From an uncultured candidate division Zixibacteria bacterium (GTDB lineage Bacteria > Zixibacteria > MSB-5A5 > GN15 > PGXB01), in contig CALAMC010000045.1 in the NCBI GenBank assembly GCA_937925655.1, positions 1 through 20,672 of the forward strand: a stretch of 20,672 nt of DNA, given 5' to 3'. The notes under the pieces are model-generated. The model was not told the DNA's origin and made no database searches. It saw only the letters and a list, made by a program, of their open reading frames with translations. The position numbers were made by a program, and so were the translations under genes. Positions 1-9,488 of the stretch are shown piece by piece. Every line of letters begins with the position of its first letter. Position 1 is the stretch's first letter.

Positions 1-54
1 ATTGGCCGGTTTTAACCCGACCCCTGCTGGTACAGTTTAATCCGACCCGTGACA
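1..54. mobile_element. Probable terminal end of an insertion sequence (IS21-like), cut by the window edge
   Basis: Two copies of a 13-base motif, TTTAACCCGACCC at 11-23 and TTTAATCCGACCC at 36-48, lie 25 bases apart and differ at one base. Read inward on the minus strand from position 54 the sequence begins TGTCAC and carries GGTCGGRTTAAA twice. A TG-starting end with repeated internal motifs is the pattern of IS21-family termini. The DUF1573 reading frame becomes recognisable immediately after position 54 and has lost its signal peptide. No transposase is visible because the element would lie to the left of the window. The family is an inference; only the repeats and the abrupt loss of homology are seen. 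Confidence 0.45.
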
Positions 55-738
55 GATTCCATCTTCGATTTCGGATATGTGCCGCAAAATTCACAAATCA
101 GCCATGTTTTCTGGCTGCATTCAACTGGTTCCGAAACACTCAAAATACTCAACGTTAAACCCGGATGCGGTTGTACTAAGGCGCCTCTGGATAAAGAGGT
201 ACTCGTCGTCGGCGATAGTACCCGGCTTGAAGTCATTTACTCGACCGGAAAATATAGCGGCCGCCAGTCAAAAAGACCGTCGATTACCAGCAATGAGGGT
301 GAACTTGCCAAGCGCGTCCAAATTACCGCCAACGTGGTCATCAATCCCGACTCGACTTATCCCATTCGGATTAAGCCGTATAAATTCGATGTCTCCCAGT
401 TTGGCGAAAAGACGGTCGACAGCCGTGAATTTCTTATCGAAAATGTCTCCGACTCCGACCTCGACATCGCCCTGGTCGATATGCCTTATGGCATGTTCAC
501 GATCAAATTACCCAAGCGTGTCAAGGCGGGCCAGACTGAGAAGGGGATTATTACATTGAACCGCGACTATATTGATAAAGAATTCGAAAAATCCCTCACC
601 CTCGAGCTTAACGATGAAGCTAAAACCCGGTTTACCGTTCCTGTCAAACGGACCTTGCGCGTTCCCGGCGGGACTCCCGACGGAAAGGCCGCGGCCCAGA
701 ATCCTTCGAATATTTCGACCGCCCAATCAGGTCATTAG
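49..738 (+). CDS. DUF1573-domain protein, 5'-truncated
   Basis: This is an Ig-like beta-sandwich DUF1573 protein, a family usually secreted to the periplasm or outer membrane and of unknown function. The frame opens after a stop at 13-15, and the first usable start is GTG at 49. The hallmark DFGY-VPQNS stretch begins about residue 8, followed by the GCGCT cysteine motif near residues 39-43. A second domain follows, and the tail after about residue 205 is Gly/Ala/Asn-rich and probably disordered. Compared with the intact paralogue at 19375-20070, about 33 N-terminal residues are missing, including the whole signal peptide, so the product is unlikely to be exported. No Shine-Dalgarno precedes the GTG. 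The likely cause is insertion of the element ending at position 54, which would make this a pseudogene. Codon structure and motifs are otherwise intact, so any disruption is recent. Confidence 0.7.
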   Translation: MTDSIFDFGYVPQNSQISHVFWLHSTGSETLKILNVKPGCGCTKAPLDKEVLVVGDSTRLEVIYSTGKYSGRQSKRPSITSNEGELAKRVQITANVVINPDSTYPIRIKPYKFDVSQFGEKTVDSREFLIENVSDSDLDIALVDMPYGMFTIKLPKRVKAGQTEKGIITLNRDYIDKEFEKSLTLELNDEAKTRFTVPVKRTLRVPGGTPDGKAAAQNPSNISTAQSGH

Positions 739-754
739 CCATCGTCGTAAATAA

Positions 755-789
755 AAAAAGCCCGAACCGACATACGGTCCGGGCTTTTT
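755..789. terminator. Bidirectional rho-independent terminator
   Basis: AGCCCG-A-ACCG pairs with CGGT-C-CGGGCT around the loop ACATA, with one A/C mismatch. A7 lies on the left and T5 on the right. It sits between two convergent stop codons (738 plus, 802 minus) and can end transcription from both sides. Confidence 0.85.
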
Positions 790-801
790 ATTGTACTTGA
801 T

Positions 802-2235
802 TTATTCGATAAACTGGGACCCGCCCTGATACAGTTCCTGGCCCTGATTTTTCAGGCGGTACTCCCATTCATTGTCATATATTTCGCCCGTCGCATTGGA
901 GTGCACCAGTTTGAATTCACCATAACCTTTAACGTCCGAAAATACGAAATAAATCCCTCCCTGCTGCCCATAATAATACCAGATTTCGTAACGCTGGCCA
1001 TAAACCGGGGTCGGCACGTCTTCCCGTTTATCCCACTGACCGTATTGCATCAGGATGCGTCCGCGATCGCTTTTCCACCCATCCCGCGCTTCGGGCAACG
1101 TACCGAAATTCTGCATGGCATATGCATACCGCGCCAAAGCATCGTTTAAATATTCATTCTCTTTCGTCCCCGGGGTTGGATCGTGGTCACGGAAAAATTC
1201 CTCGATAAACCTTGATTTGCCGGTATCGTTTAAAGAGGAATACAAAGTCATCTGTTCCGGCGTGGCAAGATATTTTATCAACTGCGATTTGGTCGTCAGC
1301 GAGGCGCTGTCCAGCGGACCGCGCATGCTGTACTGCACGAATTCCGTCGGTAAATCATGTTGCGGGAATACAATGAATCGCCGCTTCGTCGTATCGACCA
1401 TGCCGCTGGTCAAGTCTTCGACTATGAGCGCCAAATCGTATTTGCCGGGCTCCCAATCATGTATTTCGAGACGGGTACTGATGACGGCGCTCGAACCGGT
1501 CATTTCCCGTTCGGAGCGTCCGAAATCGAATTTCAAAAATCCCTGTGGATCCGAAGCCTTGTAACTCACCGCGTATTTGCCCGGAGAGTCCTCATTATAA
1601 TTCAAATTATAAACTTCGGCATAAACGTACAACGCCGAATCATCCGCGCCGTAAATTCCCATCGGATTAGGTATCACCTCGCGACCGCTTTTCACCAGCC
1701 GGCTATTCGGCACGGGCAATTCGTCGACACTTCGAATATTGTATGCCAGCTCGATCATACTCAAAGATAATCGATCGCTTTCGACCGGCGGAATTTCCAG
1801 CCGATCATAGGCAAACGTCCCCTCTCTTTTATTCACGACGTCCATGACCGTCAGGATTGCCGAATACATGGCGGGCTTCAGTTTCATGCTTAATTTATTG
1901 AAAACCTTGATGTTTCCGAGCCGGGATTCCATCGGCGAATGCGCCGCCGTATAAAAATACGTGCTCGCCGAATCGAGGTGATTGCCGAGCGTGTCCATAA
2001 TTATAATTTCAGCGAAAATCGACGCCCGCACGTCTTCACTGGCACTGTCGTACCGAATGAATGAAAATTGCGACCGCTCAAGCGAAAACGGAAACTCCAC
2101 GAACGATTCCGGACCGACCGCCGGGTCAGGGAATATGCTTATGCCCGCCTGCACGCTTAGTCGATTCTCCTGCGCGCCGGCGATCCCGATCAACCCTGAC
2201 AGCAGGATCACGGTCACTATGGCATTTTTTGTCAT
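802..2235 (-). CDS. GWxTD-domain secreted protein (second of a pair)
   Basis: 477-residue GWxTD-domain protein, a family of unknown function. The start is ATG at 2235. A strong GGAGGGGAG lies 9 bases upstream, and the first 22 residues form a signal peptide (MTKN, a hydrophobic run, then GIAGAQ). The longer open frame back to 2373 overlaps the upstream gene and is rejected. The middle is beta-rich and resembles extracellular sandwich domains. The C-terminal domain carries GWKSDRGR at about residue 386 (Ser replaces the Thr of the name motif), then QYG and a WYYYG aromatic stretch. Just before it is an EEFFRDHDPTPGT segment, matched by FWKERDPTPNT in the neighbour. It lies 19 bases downstream of the other GWxTD gene and is surely co-transcribed with it. 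The two are diverged paralogues. No catalytic residues are recognised. Confidence 0.88.
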   Translation of the reverse strand: MTKNAIVTVILLSGLIGIAGAQENRLSVQAGISIFPDPAVGPESFVEFPFSLERSQFSFIRYDSASEDVRASIFAEIIIMDTLGNHLDSASTYFYTAAHSPMESRLGNIKVFNKLSMKLKPAMYSAILTVMDVVNKREGTFAYDRLEIPPVESDRLSLSMIELAYNIRSVDELPVPNSRLVKSGREVIPNPMGIYGADDSALYVYAEVYNLNYNEDSPGKYAVSYKASDPQGFLKFDFGRSEREMTGSSAVISTRLEIHDWEPGKYDLALIVEDLTSGMVDTTKRRFIVFPQHDLPTEFVQYSMRGPLDSASLTTKSQLIKYLATPEQMTLYSSLNDTGKSRFIEEFFRDHDPTPGTKENEYLNDALARYAYAMQNFGTLPEARDGWKSDRGRILMQYGQWDKREDVPTPVYGQRYEIWYYYGQQGGIYFVFSDVKGYGEFKLVHSNATGEIYDNEWEYRLKNQGQELYQGGSQFIE

Positions 2236-2244
2236 ATCTTGATT

Positions 2245-2253
2245 CTCCCCTCC
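2245..2253 (-). promoter_or_regulatory. Shine-Dalgarno site fixing the start at 2235
   Basis: GGAGGGGAG on the minus strand, 9 bases before ATG 2235. It sits between the stop codon of the upstream GWxTD gene (2255-2257) and this start, and supports the short start over the 46-codon-longer open frame. Confidence 0.8.
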
Positions 2254-2254
2254 A

Positions 2255-3580
2255 TCATCTGATAATCCCGTCATAAGGATAAAGCAGCCGGTAGTCACCG
2301 TCACCCCATTCATCGACGAACGTGAAACGTCGCTGCATGGGCAATCGGTAGTAGTACCATACCTGATAGGCATAGCTTTCCAATTCGAACGGGCGATCCT
2401 CGGTTTGATCCGGCTCGCCGTACTGAATGAATATCCGCCCGCGATCGGTTCGCCACCCTTCTTTATTCATGACGGTAAAATACTTGTTTGCAAAATTTAT
2501 CCTCTGGTAATATGCCTCGCGGGCCTCGTTGTATTCCGTGTTGGGCGTCGGATCTCGTTCCTTCCAGAACGCCCGCCAGGCCAATAGTCGATCCTCCGGC
2601 GTTGTCGCCTTTTTAATCTTGTCGATGCCTCCCTGGTCCGCCACCAGTTCTAACTGCTTTATGGCCTTTTGATAATCATTGACAATCATCGCCTCCGGCG
2701 ACCAGTTGATAAAAAAGGGATGACGACTCGTTGCCACTTCGGCATTACGGCGGCCCCGCAATATTACTTCGAGAAAATATTCCCCCGACGGGATATTGGT
2801 CAGATTTATCTGCCGCAACTGCCGAATTATGCCGTCGGAAAATGGCGCCGAAAGAGTATCCCAGTAAACCTTGTTTAGTTTTGCATTCAAAACCCGCGTT
2901 TCAATCATGACGTCTTCACGGTTATCGCGGCCCTGATAAACTTCGTGGTAATACAATAAAGGTGCTTCGGTTGTACCCTCATATATCCGAACAACCGCCG
3001 GTATCACCGACCAGTCGCCTTTGTTGAAAGGCGATCCGTCCTGCGCCGAATCGACGCGGTGCACGAACTCCACTCCCGATAAACGGGCGTGGCGAAAGTT
3101 GTATTCGGGCAATTCTGTCTTTATCGTTTTTTCGGCGAATTTGGTCGAGTGTTTGTCTTCGATCCGGCAGTAAATTCTGTATTTGCCGGGCTTGAGCTTG
3201 AAATCAACCTGGCTGGTTCGGAAATCCGACCCCTTGAGGGTCATATCATATGAGGATACGCTTATATCTTTCCTGCGGTTATATGAGTCAACCTGATAAT
3301 TCTTATCGTCATAAATTATGATAGAAACTTCATAATCGGCCGTGAATTGCTCTCCATTTCGAACGAACGTCAGATACTCGTTATAAACCTTATAATAAAC
3401 CTCAAGCGCCAGAAAACCTTCATCATCGGCTCGGAAATAAGCGCAATCAGCGTGAATGTCCAGCCTCTGGCCGGCGTCACGGATATTATATATTTCCTGC
3501 GCCCCGGCAACCGAAATCAGAGATATTCCCGCCAACAATATTATAAAAACGCCTTTTGTTATACCAGCTTCCTTTCTCAA
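2255..3580 (-). CDS. GWxTD-domain secreted protein (first of a pair)
   Basis: 441-residue GWxTD-domain protein. The start is TTG at 3580, supported by AAGGAG nine bases upstream and by an N-terminal signal peptide (basic MRKEAGITK, hydrophobic core, VAGAQ cleavage region near residue 27). No nearby ATG would keep the signal peptide. The body is beta-rich; residues 310-370 look helical and end in FWKERDPTPNT. GWRTDRGRIFIQYGEPD begins at about residue 375, followed by a VWYYY stretch and FTFVDEWGDGDY, the classic order of the domain. The function of the family is unknown; the signal peptide points to the periplasm or outer membrane. It has its own promoter at 3612-3640, 99 bases after the last exporter permease, so it may be expressed both with and without the exporter operon. 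Confidence 0.88.
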   Translation of the reverse strand: MRKEAGITKGVFIILLAGISLISVAGAQEIYNIRDAGQRLDIHADCAYFRADDEGFLALEVYYKVYNEYLTFVRNGEQFTADYEVSIIIYDDKNYQVDSYNRRKDISVSSYDMTLKGSDFRTSQVDFKLKPGKYRIYCRIEDKHSTKFAEKTIKTELPEYNFRHARLSGVEFVHRVDSAQDGSPFNKGDWSVIPAVVRIYEGTTEAPLLYYHEVYQGRDNREDVMIETRVLNAKLNKVYWDTLSAPFSDGIIRQLRQINLTNIPSGEYFLEVILRGRRNAEVATSRHPFFINWSPEAMIVNDYQKAIKQLELVADQGGIDKIKKATTPEDRLLAWRAFWKERDPTPNTEYNEAREAYYQRINFANKYFTVMNKEGWRTDRGRIFIQYGEPDQTEDRPFELESYAYQVWYYYRLPMQRRFTFVDEWGDGDYRLLYPYDGIIR

Positions 3581-3589
3581 ATGCGCCAG

Positions 3590-3595
3590 CTCCTT
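3590..3595 (-). promoter_or_regulatory. Shine-Dalgarno site fixing the TTG start at 3580
   Basis: AAGGAG on the minus strand, 9 bases before the TTG. It supports the non-ATG start of the first GWxTD gene. Confidence 0.75.
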
Positions 3596-3611
3596 AAATT
3601 ATACGCTCTCC

Positions 3612-3640
3612 AATGTATTAAGACGTTTTGAATTTGGCAA
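3612..3640 (-). promoter_or_regulatory. Sigma70-like promoter of the GWxTD gene pair
   Basis: On the minus strand TTGCCA (3635-3640) and TACATT (3612-3617) are 17 bases apart, matching the consensus at 5 of 6 and 4 of 6 bases. The start site would be near 3605, giving a leader of about 25 bases that contains the AAGGAG site. Confidence 0.55.
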
Positions 3641-3679
3641 TATCTAATAGAAAACGGGAATAGGCCGTTATTCGGCTGA

Positions 3680-4921
3680 TTATTCATATCGCAGGGATTC
3701 GATAGGATCGACCCGCGCCGCCTGATACGCCGGATACATCCCCGCTATGAGCCCCACCGATATGGCCACGATCAGGCCCAATGATAAAAACAGTGGAGAA
3801 ATCCCGAATGGCAACGGCGTTAAAACGCCGATCAGAAGCGCCGTTCCCAAACCTGCCGCCACTCCGGCCAATCCCCCCAATCCCGACAGCGTCATCGCCT
3901 CGATCAAAAACTGCCAGAGAATATTGATTTTCCGCGCTCCGATCGCCTTGCGGACGCCTATCTCCCGCGTTCTTTCAGTCACCGAAACCAGCATGATGTT
4001 CATCACCCCGACTCCGCCGACCATCAAGCCCACCGATGAAATCACGATCATGGCTATATAGATATACTTCGTGATATTGCCAACCATCTCTCTGATATTT
4101 TCCTGCCCGAAAATGGCAAAATCGTTTTCGGCGTTGTAGGGAACCTTGCGTTCCCGCCGCAGCGCCGCCGTCATTTCCTCTCTGGCTTTGTCGATTAAAT
4201 CCATGCCTCGGATACTCACCGTAAGCAACAGCTCCTTTTCCCAGGGATGCAGCTTCATAAACGTTTCGAATGGCATTATGACCAGATTATTGCGATTATC
4301 GTCGAACATGCTCTTTTTTTCTTCGACAACCCCGATAACCGTGAATTTGGCATTGTTTATTCGAATCGATTTCCCGACCGCCTCTTCCTCATCGAACAGG
4401 GCTTTCTTCACGTCATGGCCTATAATGCAAACCATCGCCCTCATCTGGTCATCAAGCCGGTTCAAAAAACGCCCCTCACTCAAGGTGACATTTCTCACCT
4501 GCTCATACTCGGGCCAGACACCGACCAGGCGAGGCTGATTGGCCTTGCGATTTTTATACTTTACTGCGTTTCCGCCCGGCGCAAAATAGAAATCTTCGGG
4601 AGTAACCGCCATTACCGAAGGACACCCGGCCAGAATCGCATATGCTTCGTCGATCGTTATTGGCCGGCGATTGCGCTCTTCATCGGAAAGATCCTCGAAA
4701 TCGGTATTGGGTGGGTACTTCGTGACAAACAGTATATTACTGCCTAAGTCAGAGATGGAATCCTGGACGGCGTCATCAAGACCCTTGATCAGCGAAGACA
4801 TGGCAATAACCGACCAGACTCCGATTAATACCCCCAGTATGGTAAGGAAGGTTCTGAATTTATTGCTTCTAAGAGCATCGACGGCCAGAAGCAACCCGTC
4901 TTTTAATTCCGCCCCGGTCAT
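3680..4921 (-). CDS. MacB/FtsX-type ABC transporter permease (third in operon)
   Basis: 413-residue permease of a MacB-type ABC exporter without a fused ATPase. TM1 lies at about residues 22-45 (TILGVLIGVWSVIAM). A large periplasmic MacB core domain follows, about 50-280. Three C-terminal helices lie at about 285-312, 335-368 and 376-396. The FtsX-type coupling region TERTREIGVRKAIGAR is near 315-330 and the end is DPIESLRYE. These proteins pass force from the ATPase to the periplasmic adaptor rather than forming a classical channel. It is a clear tandem duplicate of the next gene upstream (4972-6216): the stretch from NITKYIYIAM through RKAIGAR is almost identical, while the periplasmic domain has drifted. 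ATG 4921 is preceded by AGGGGAT. It is the last gene of the exporter block. Confidence 0.92.
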   Translation of the reverse strand: MTGAELKDGLLLAVDALRSNKFRTFLTILGVLIGVWSVIAMSSLIKGLDDAVQDSISDLGSNILFVTKYPPNTDFEDLSDEERNRRPITIDEAYAILAGCPSVMAVTPEDFYFAPGGNAVKYKNRKANQPRLVGVWPEYEQVRNVTLSEGRFLNRLDDQMRAMVCIIGHDVKKALFDEEEAVGKSIRINNAKFTVIGVVEEKKSMFDDNRNNLVIMPFETFMKLHPWEKELLLTVSIRGMDLIDKAREEMTAALRRERKVPYNAENDFAIFGQENIREMVGNITKYIYIAMIVISSVGLMVGGVGVMNIMLVSVTERTREIGVRKAIGARKINILWQFLIEAMTLSGLGGLAGVAAGLGTALLIGVLTPLPFGISPLFLSLGLIVAISVGLIAGMYPAYQAARVDPIESLRYE

Positions 4922-4971
4922 GACACGACAATCCCCTTTCCGGTCGTTAAATTAGCGATTTGCCGGGAAAG

Positions 4972-6216
4972 TCATTCATAACGAAGTGACTCAATTGGGT
5001 CAACAATGGCGGCCTTATAGGCGGGATACATCCCGGCCAGAAGACCAACCGATATAGCCACAAAAAAACCCAGTGACAAAAACAACGGCGAAACTCCGAA
5101 CGGAAGCGGCGATACCACGCCAATCAGAAGCGCCGTAAGAATCCCCGTGATTACGCCCAGCGTTCCTCCCGTGCCCGATAGCGTCATGGCCTCCACCAGA
5201 AACTGCCATAATATATTGCTTCGACGGGCCCCGATGGCTTTGCGCACCCCGATTTCACGCGTCCGCTCGGTAACCGATACCAGCATGATGTTCATTACCC
5301 CGACCCCGCCCACTATCAAACCGACCGAGGAGATGACAATCATGGCAATATATATGTACTTGGTAATGTTTCCGACCATCTCGCGGATGTACTCCTGCCC
5401 GAATATGACGAAATCATTCTCTTTATCGTATGAAACTTTGCGGACTACTCGCAAAACTGCCGTCATTTGCTCAATCGCATCCGGGATATCCGCCACCGAT
5501 TTCGCCCCGACCGTCAATGTAAGGGCTTCATCCCAGGGATACAGTTTCTCGAATGTATTCAAAGGTATAGCCACTTTATTATTTTCCCCGTTATCGCCAA
5601 ACATCGCCTCATTTTTTTCCCGAATGCCGATAACCGTGAAACGAACGTTATTGACACGGATTTCCTGACCAACGGCATCCTCATTGGGAAATAAAGCCGC
5701 TTTAATGTCGGTCCCGATGACGCAGACATGGGCGCGTACCTCATTATCGGCGTAATTAATAAACCGGCCCGATGTTACCACCACATTGCGAACCTTCTGA
5801 TACTCCGGCAAGACGCCTACCACCGCCGGTTGATTGGCCTTATTTCGCTTGAACTTAACAACGTTGCCGCCGGGCGCCCAGTAATGATTCTCCGGTGATA
5901 CCGCCAGCACCGCCGGGCAATTGGCGGCGATGGCCTCGGCTTCCATCCGCGTCAAAAACTTGCGATTGCGCTGGGTTTCATCGAGGTCGTCCCAGTCCAC
6001 GTCGGGAGCAAAACGGTCCACGAATAATATATTGGAGCCGAGGGTGTCAATCGATCCCTGCACGGCGTCGTCGAGCCCCTTAATTAGCGATGACATGGCA
6101 ATCACCGACCAGACGCCGATCAATACTCCCAGTATCGTTAACCCTGAACGGAATTTATTCGCGGTCAAGGCGCTAAACGCCAGTTTGACCCCTTCGGTTA
6201 CTTCCACAATTGTCAT
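4972..6216 (-). CDS. MacB/FtsX-type ABC transporter permease (second in operon)
   Basis: 414-residue MacB-type permease with the same layout as its duplicate: one N-terminal helix (about 22-45), a periplasmic core domain, then three C-terminal helices with TERTREIGVRKAIGAR and the final DPIESLRYE. Shared periplasmic landmarks include SLIKGLDDAVQ, APGGN and KANQP. The nucleotide sequence differs at many third positions, so the duplication is not recent and both copies appear to be under selection for protein sequence. ATG 6216 follows the stop of the previous gene after 4 bases and has only a weak Shine-Dalgarno, which suggests translational coupling. It probably pairs with one of the neighbouring permeases and uses the ATPase at 7438-8154. 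Confidence 0.92.
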   Translation of the reverse strand: MTIVEVTEGVKLAFSALTANKFRSGLTILGVLIGVWSVIAMSSLIKGLDDAVQGSIDTLGSNILFVDRFAPDVDWDDLDETQRNRKFLTRMEAEAIAANCPAVLAVSPENHYWAPGGNVVKFKRNKANQPAVVGVLPEYQKVRNVVVTSGRFINYADNEVRAHVCVIGTDIKAALFPNEDAVGQEIRVNNVRFTVIGIREKNEAMFGDNGENNKVAIPLNTFEKLYPWDEALTLTVGAKSVADIPDAIEQMTAVLRVVRKVSYDKENDFVIFGQEYIREMVGNITKYIYIAMIVISSVGLIVGGVGVMNIMLVSVTERTREIGVRKAIGARRSNILWQFLVEAMTLSGTGGTLGVITGILTALLIGVVSPLPFGVSPLFLSLGFFVAISVGLLAGMYPAYKAAIVDPIESLRYE

Positions 6217-6220
6217 AATT

Positions 6221-7437
6221 TTATTCGAATCCCAGAGCCTTGACCGGTTGAAGTCGCGCCGCCTTCATAGCCGGATAAATCCCGAAAAACAGGCCGGTTC
6301 CGCTCGAAATTATCAGCCCCAATGAAATGGCAAACAAGGTCGGCGTCATATCCATATTGATTAAATTTATCAGCGTTTTGCCCAGAAATAAACCGATACC
6401 GATTCCGACAATCCCTCCTCCCAGAGATAATATCAGAGATTCATACAAAAATTGCATTAGAATGTCTCTTTGCCGGGCGCCGACGGATTTACGAATCCCG
6501 ATTTCTCGTGTTCTCTCGGTCACCGATACCATCATGATATTCATAATAATGATGCCGCCTACAACCAGTGCGATGGCCGATACCCCGATCAGTCCGAATC
6601 TTATGAACTTTGTTATACTGTTTATCGCTTCCATGACGGCGTCGGCCGTCGTCATACCGAAATCATCATTCTTATCATAGGGGACATGGCGGGCCGACCT
6701 TAAAACTACCCGCGCTTGATCCATGGCCACCGGAAGTTTTTCGAGCGATTTGGCCTTGACAAAAATGGCCGGGTCCAAGTACCGACCGGCAAAATCCTTG
6801 ACGTACGTCGAATACGGAATAAATATATTTTTGTCGGCGTCCTCATCGAGAGACGCACCCTTCTTTTTGGCAATGCCGACAATTTTGTACTTGATTCCCT
6901 CCAACTTAATGTCCCGGCCGATAGGGTCCAGACCGGAATATAACTCTTCCGCGATACCGTCACCGATAAAGGCCACCCGCATCCTTGATTTCTCTTCTTC
7001 GTCCATGTAAAATCGCCCCTGGTCCACTTCCGTATCGACGATATCTATCATGCTGGCCGAAGCCCCGATTATCCGGGCCCGGCGGACTTTATTATTCTTG
7101 TATTTGGCTTCCCCCCGAAATCCGTCCTGCAATCCGACCTTTTCGCATTCCTCGCATCCGTCCAGAATCATATCACCGTACTCGCTTTTCATCGGTTTTC
7201 TTTTTAATGCTTCCATAAATTCATCATGACCCATAATCATGCCGAATCGGTCAACAATGAACGTCGTCGGACCCAGCGTGGCCAGCTCTGCCTGAATCGA
7301 TTGGGACAACCCCTCCAGGGCCGAAATAATGGTAATTACCGAGGTAACCCCGATGATGACACCCAGAAGGGTTAAAAATGACCTTAGTTTGTTGGCACGC
7401 AAGGCGCCGGCGGACATTTTGAAAATATCCCAGAATA

Positions 7438-7441
<4 letters not shown>
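6221..7441 (-). CDS. MacB/FtsX-type ABC transporter permease (first in operon, divergent type)
   Basis: 406-residue MacB-type permease. TM1 is at about residues 22-45 (LGVIIGVTSVITI). A periplasmic core domain follows, then three C-terminal helices with TERTREIGIRKSVGAR and the ending LQPVKALGFE. It belongs to the same family as the two downstream permeases but is clearly more distant in the periplasmic domain, where it has a CEEC pair (C96, C99) absent from the others. Its ATG overlaps the TGA of the ATPase gene (ATGA, 7438-7441), a sign of coupled translation. The likely role is one half of a permease dimer, the partner being one or both duplicates downstream. Confidence 0.92.
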
Positions 7442-8153
<712 letters not shown>

Positions 8154-8154
<1 letters not shown>

Positions 8155-9461
8155 TATGACTCATTCCCCTTATTTGCTTGCTCGACTTTTACATCGTCAC
8201 CGTTTTTAAGAGTCCGAAGCGTCCGGAAGGGGCCAACCACAACCTGGCTCCCCTCTTCGAGCCCGGTAACAATTTCAATATTCTTCTGATCGGCGATGCC
8301 GGTCTCTACAGGGACGAATTTGACCTTGCCATCCTTTATGACAAACACGCCCTTGACGTCTTTTTTCTTTTTGTCGCCAACCTTTATTATCGTCGTATCA
8401 TTGGGCTCTGCTGTCGCGGCATGGGCCGTCTCAACCAGGCCGCCCGACGAGGAATCATCCTTGGTCATCTGCATCGAATCGGCATCCAGTGACCGCATGA
8501 CTATGGCGCTGTACGGAACGCAGAGCGCCTTTTCCCTGGAATTGGTGATAATATCAACCGTGGCCGACATGCCCGGCTTGATGGCCACGTCGGCATCCTT
8601 GAACAATACCTTCACTTTGAAATTGGTGGATTGTTCGGTCGAGCCCAGATTGGCCACCACAGCAGTATTGCCGATTTCTACCACTTCGCCGGCAAAAACC
8701 GTATCCGGGAAAGCATCGACTTCGATATTGGCCTTCTGTCCTCTTCTTACCTTATTTATTTCCGTTTCGTCGACATCCACCTCGACTTCAAAAACGGACA
8801 AATTGGAAATTGTCATAAGGGTTTTACCGGTCGAATACACCGTCTGGGCCGCCGCGATTTCTCCCACTTCGGCGTCAAGATACGTGATTACTCCATTCAT
8901 CGGCGAAAGAATCTTGGTCTTGCCGAGATAATCTTCAGCTTTCTCAAACATAGACCTCGCCTGCTTCGTGGAACTGATCATAGCCTCATAGCTGAACCGG
9001 GAATTGTCATACTTGTACTGCGCCAGTTCGAATTCCGTGTCTGATATCAAACCGTTTTCATACAATTGCTTCTGTCGCCGGAACTCTTGTTCGGCCTGCT
9101 GCAAACCTGATTTTGCCGCCTCGGTCCGGGCTTGGATTTCATCAAGCGAAAACCTGGTCTGTTCCAAATCCTTCTGCAGTTGGACCGTGTCGAGGACGAC
9201 CAGAAGTTCCCCGCGGCTGACCGATTGACCTTCCTTGACGGGAAGATAAATTATCTCGGCTGTTACTTCGGACGTTATATTAACCCGCGTTTGCGGCTGG
9301 ATGTACCCGGAGGCCGACACTTCCTCCACGATTTCCTGCAGTTTGGCAGGTTCAGCATGGACCGGCAAACCCTTTTTGCCGCCTGAAAAGATATTGGCGA
9401 CAACTATCAGGACGACCACCAGGCCTCCGATAATAATCAATAGTTTTTTCTTCTTTTTCAT
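8154..9461 (-). CDS. HlyD/MacA-like periplasmic adaptor protein
   Basis: 435-residue membrane-fusion protein linking the inner-membrane permeases to the outer-membrane channel. A lysine-rich start precedes one transmembrane anchor (about residues 7-25). A biotinyl-lipoyl-like half follows at about 55-92 (VNITSEVTAEI to GELLVVLD). A coiled-coil hairpin spans about 93-180, and the second lipoyl half is at 181-220 (ILSPMNGVITYLDAEVGE). Beta-barrel and membrane-proximal domains run from 225 to the end. An Asp/Ser/Thr-rich loop at about 324-358 splits the barrel region. ATG 9461 is preceded by AAAGGTG at normal spacing. It follows the TolC-like gene after about 27 bases and overlaps the ATPase gene. 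Family membership is clear; the substrate is not shown by the sequence. Confidence 0.94.
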
Positions 9462-9488
9462 TTCGCGACACCTTTTAGTAGTTACCCG

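Noticed and set aside
3598..3603. TATAAT on the minus strand just before the first GWxTD gene
   Set aside because: Transcription from it would start inside the Shine-Dalgarno site, and no -35 box lies at the right distance; the TTGCCA/TACATT pair fits better.
3660..3680. Small GCCG/CGGC hairpin after the last permease gene
   Set aside because: Only four strong pairs and no T tract, so it is not called a terminator.
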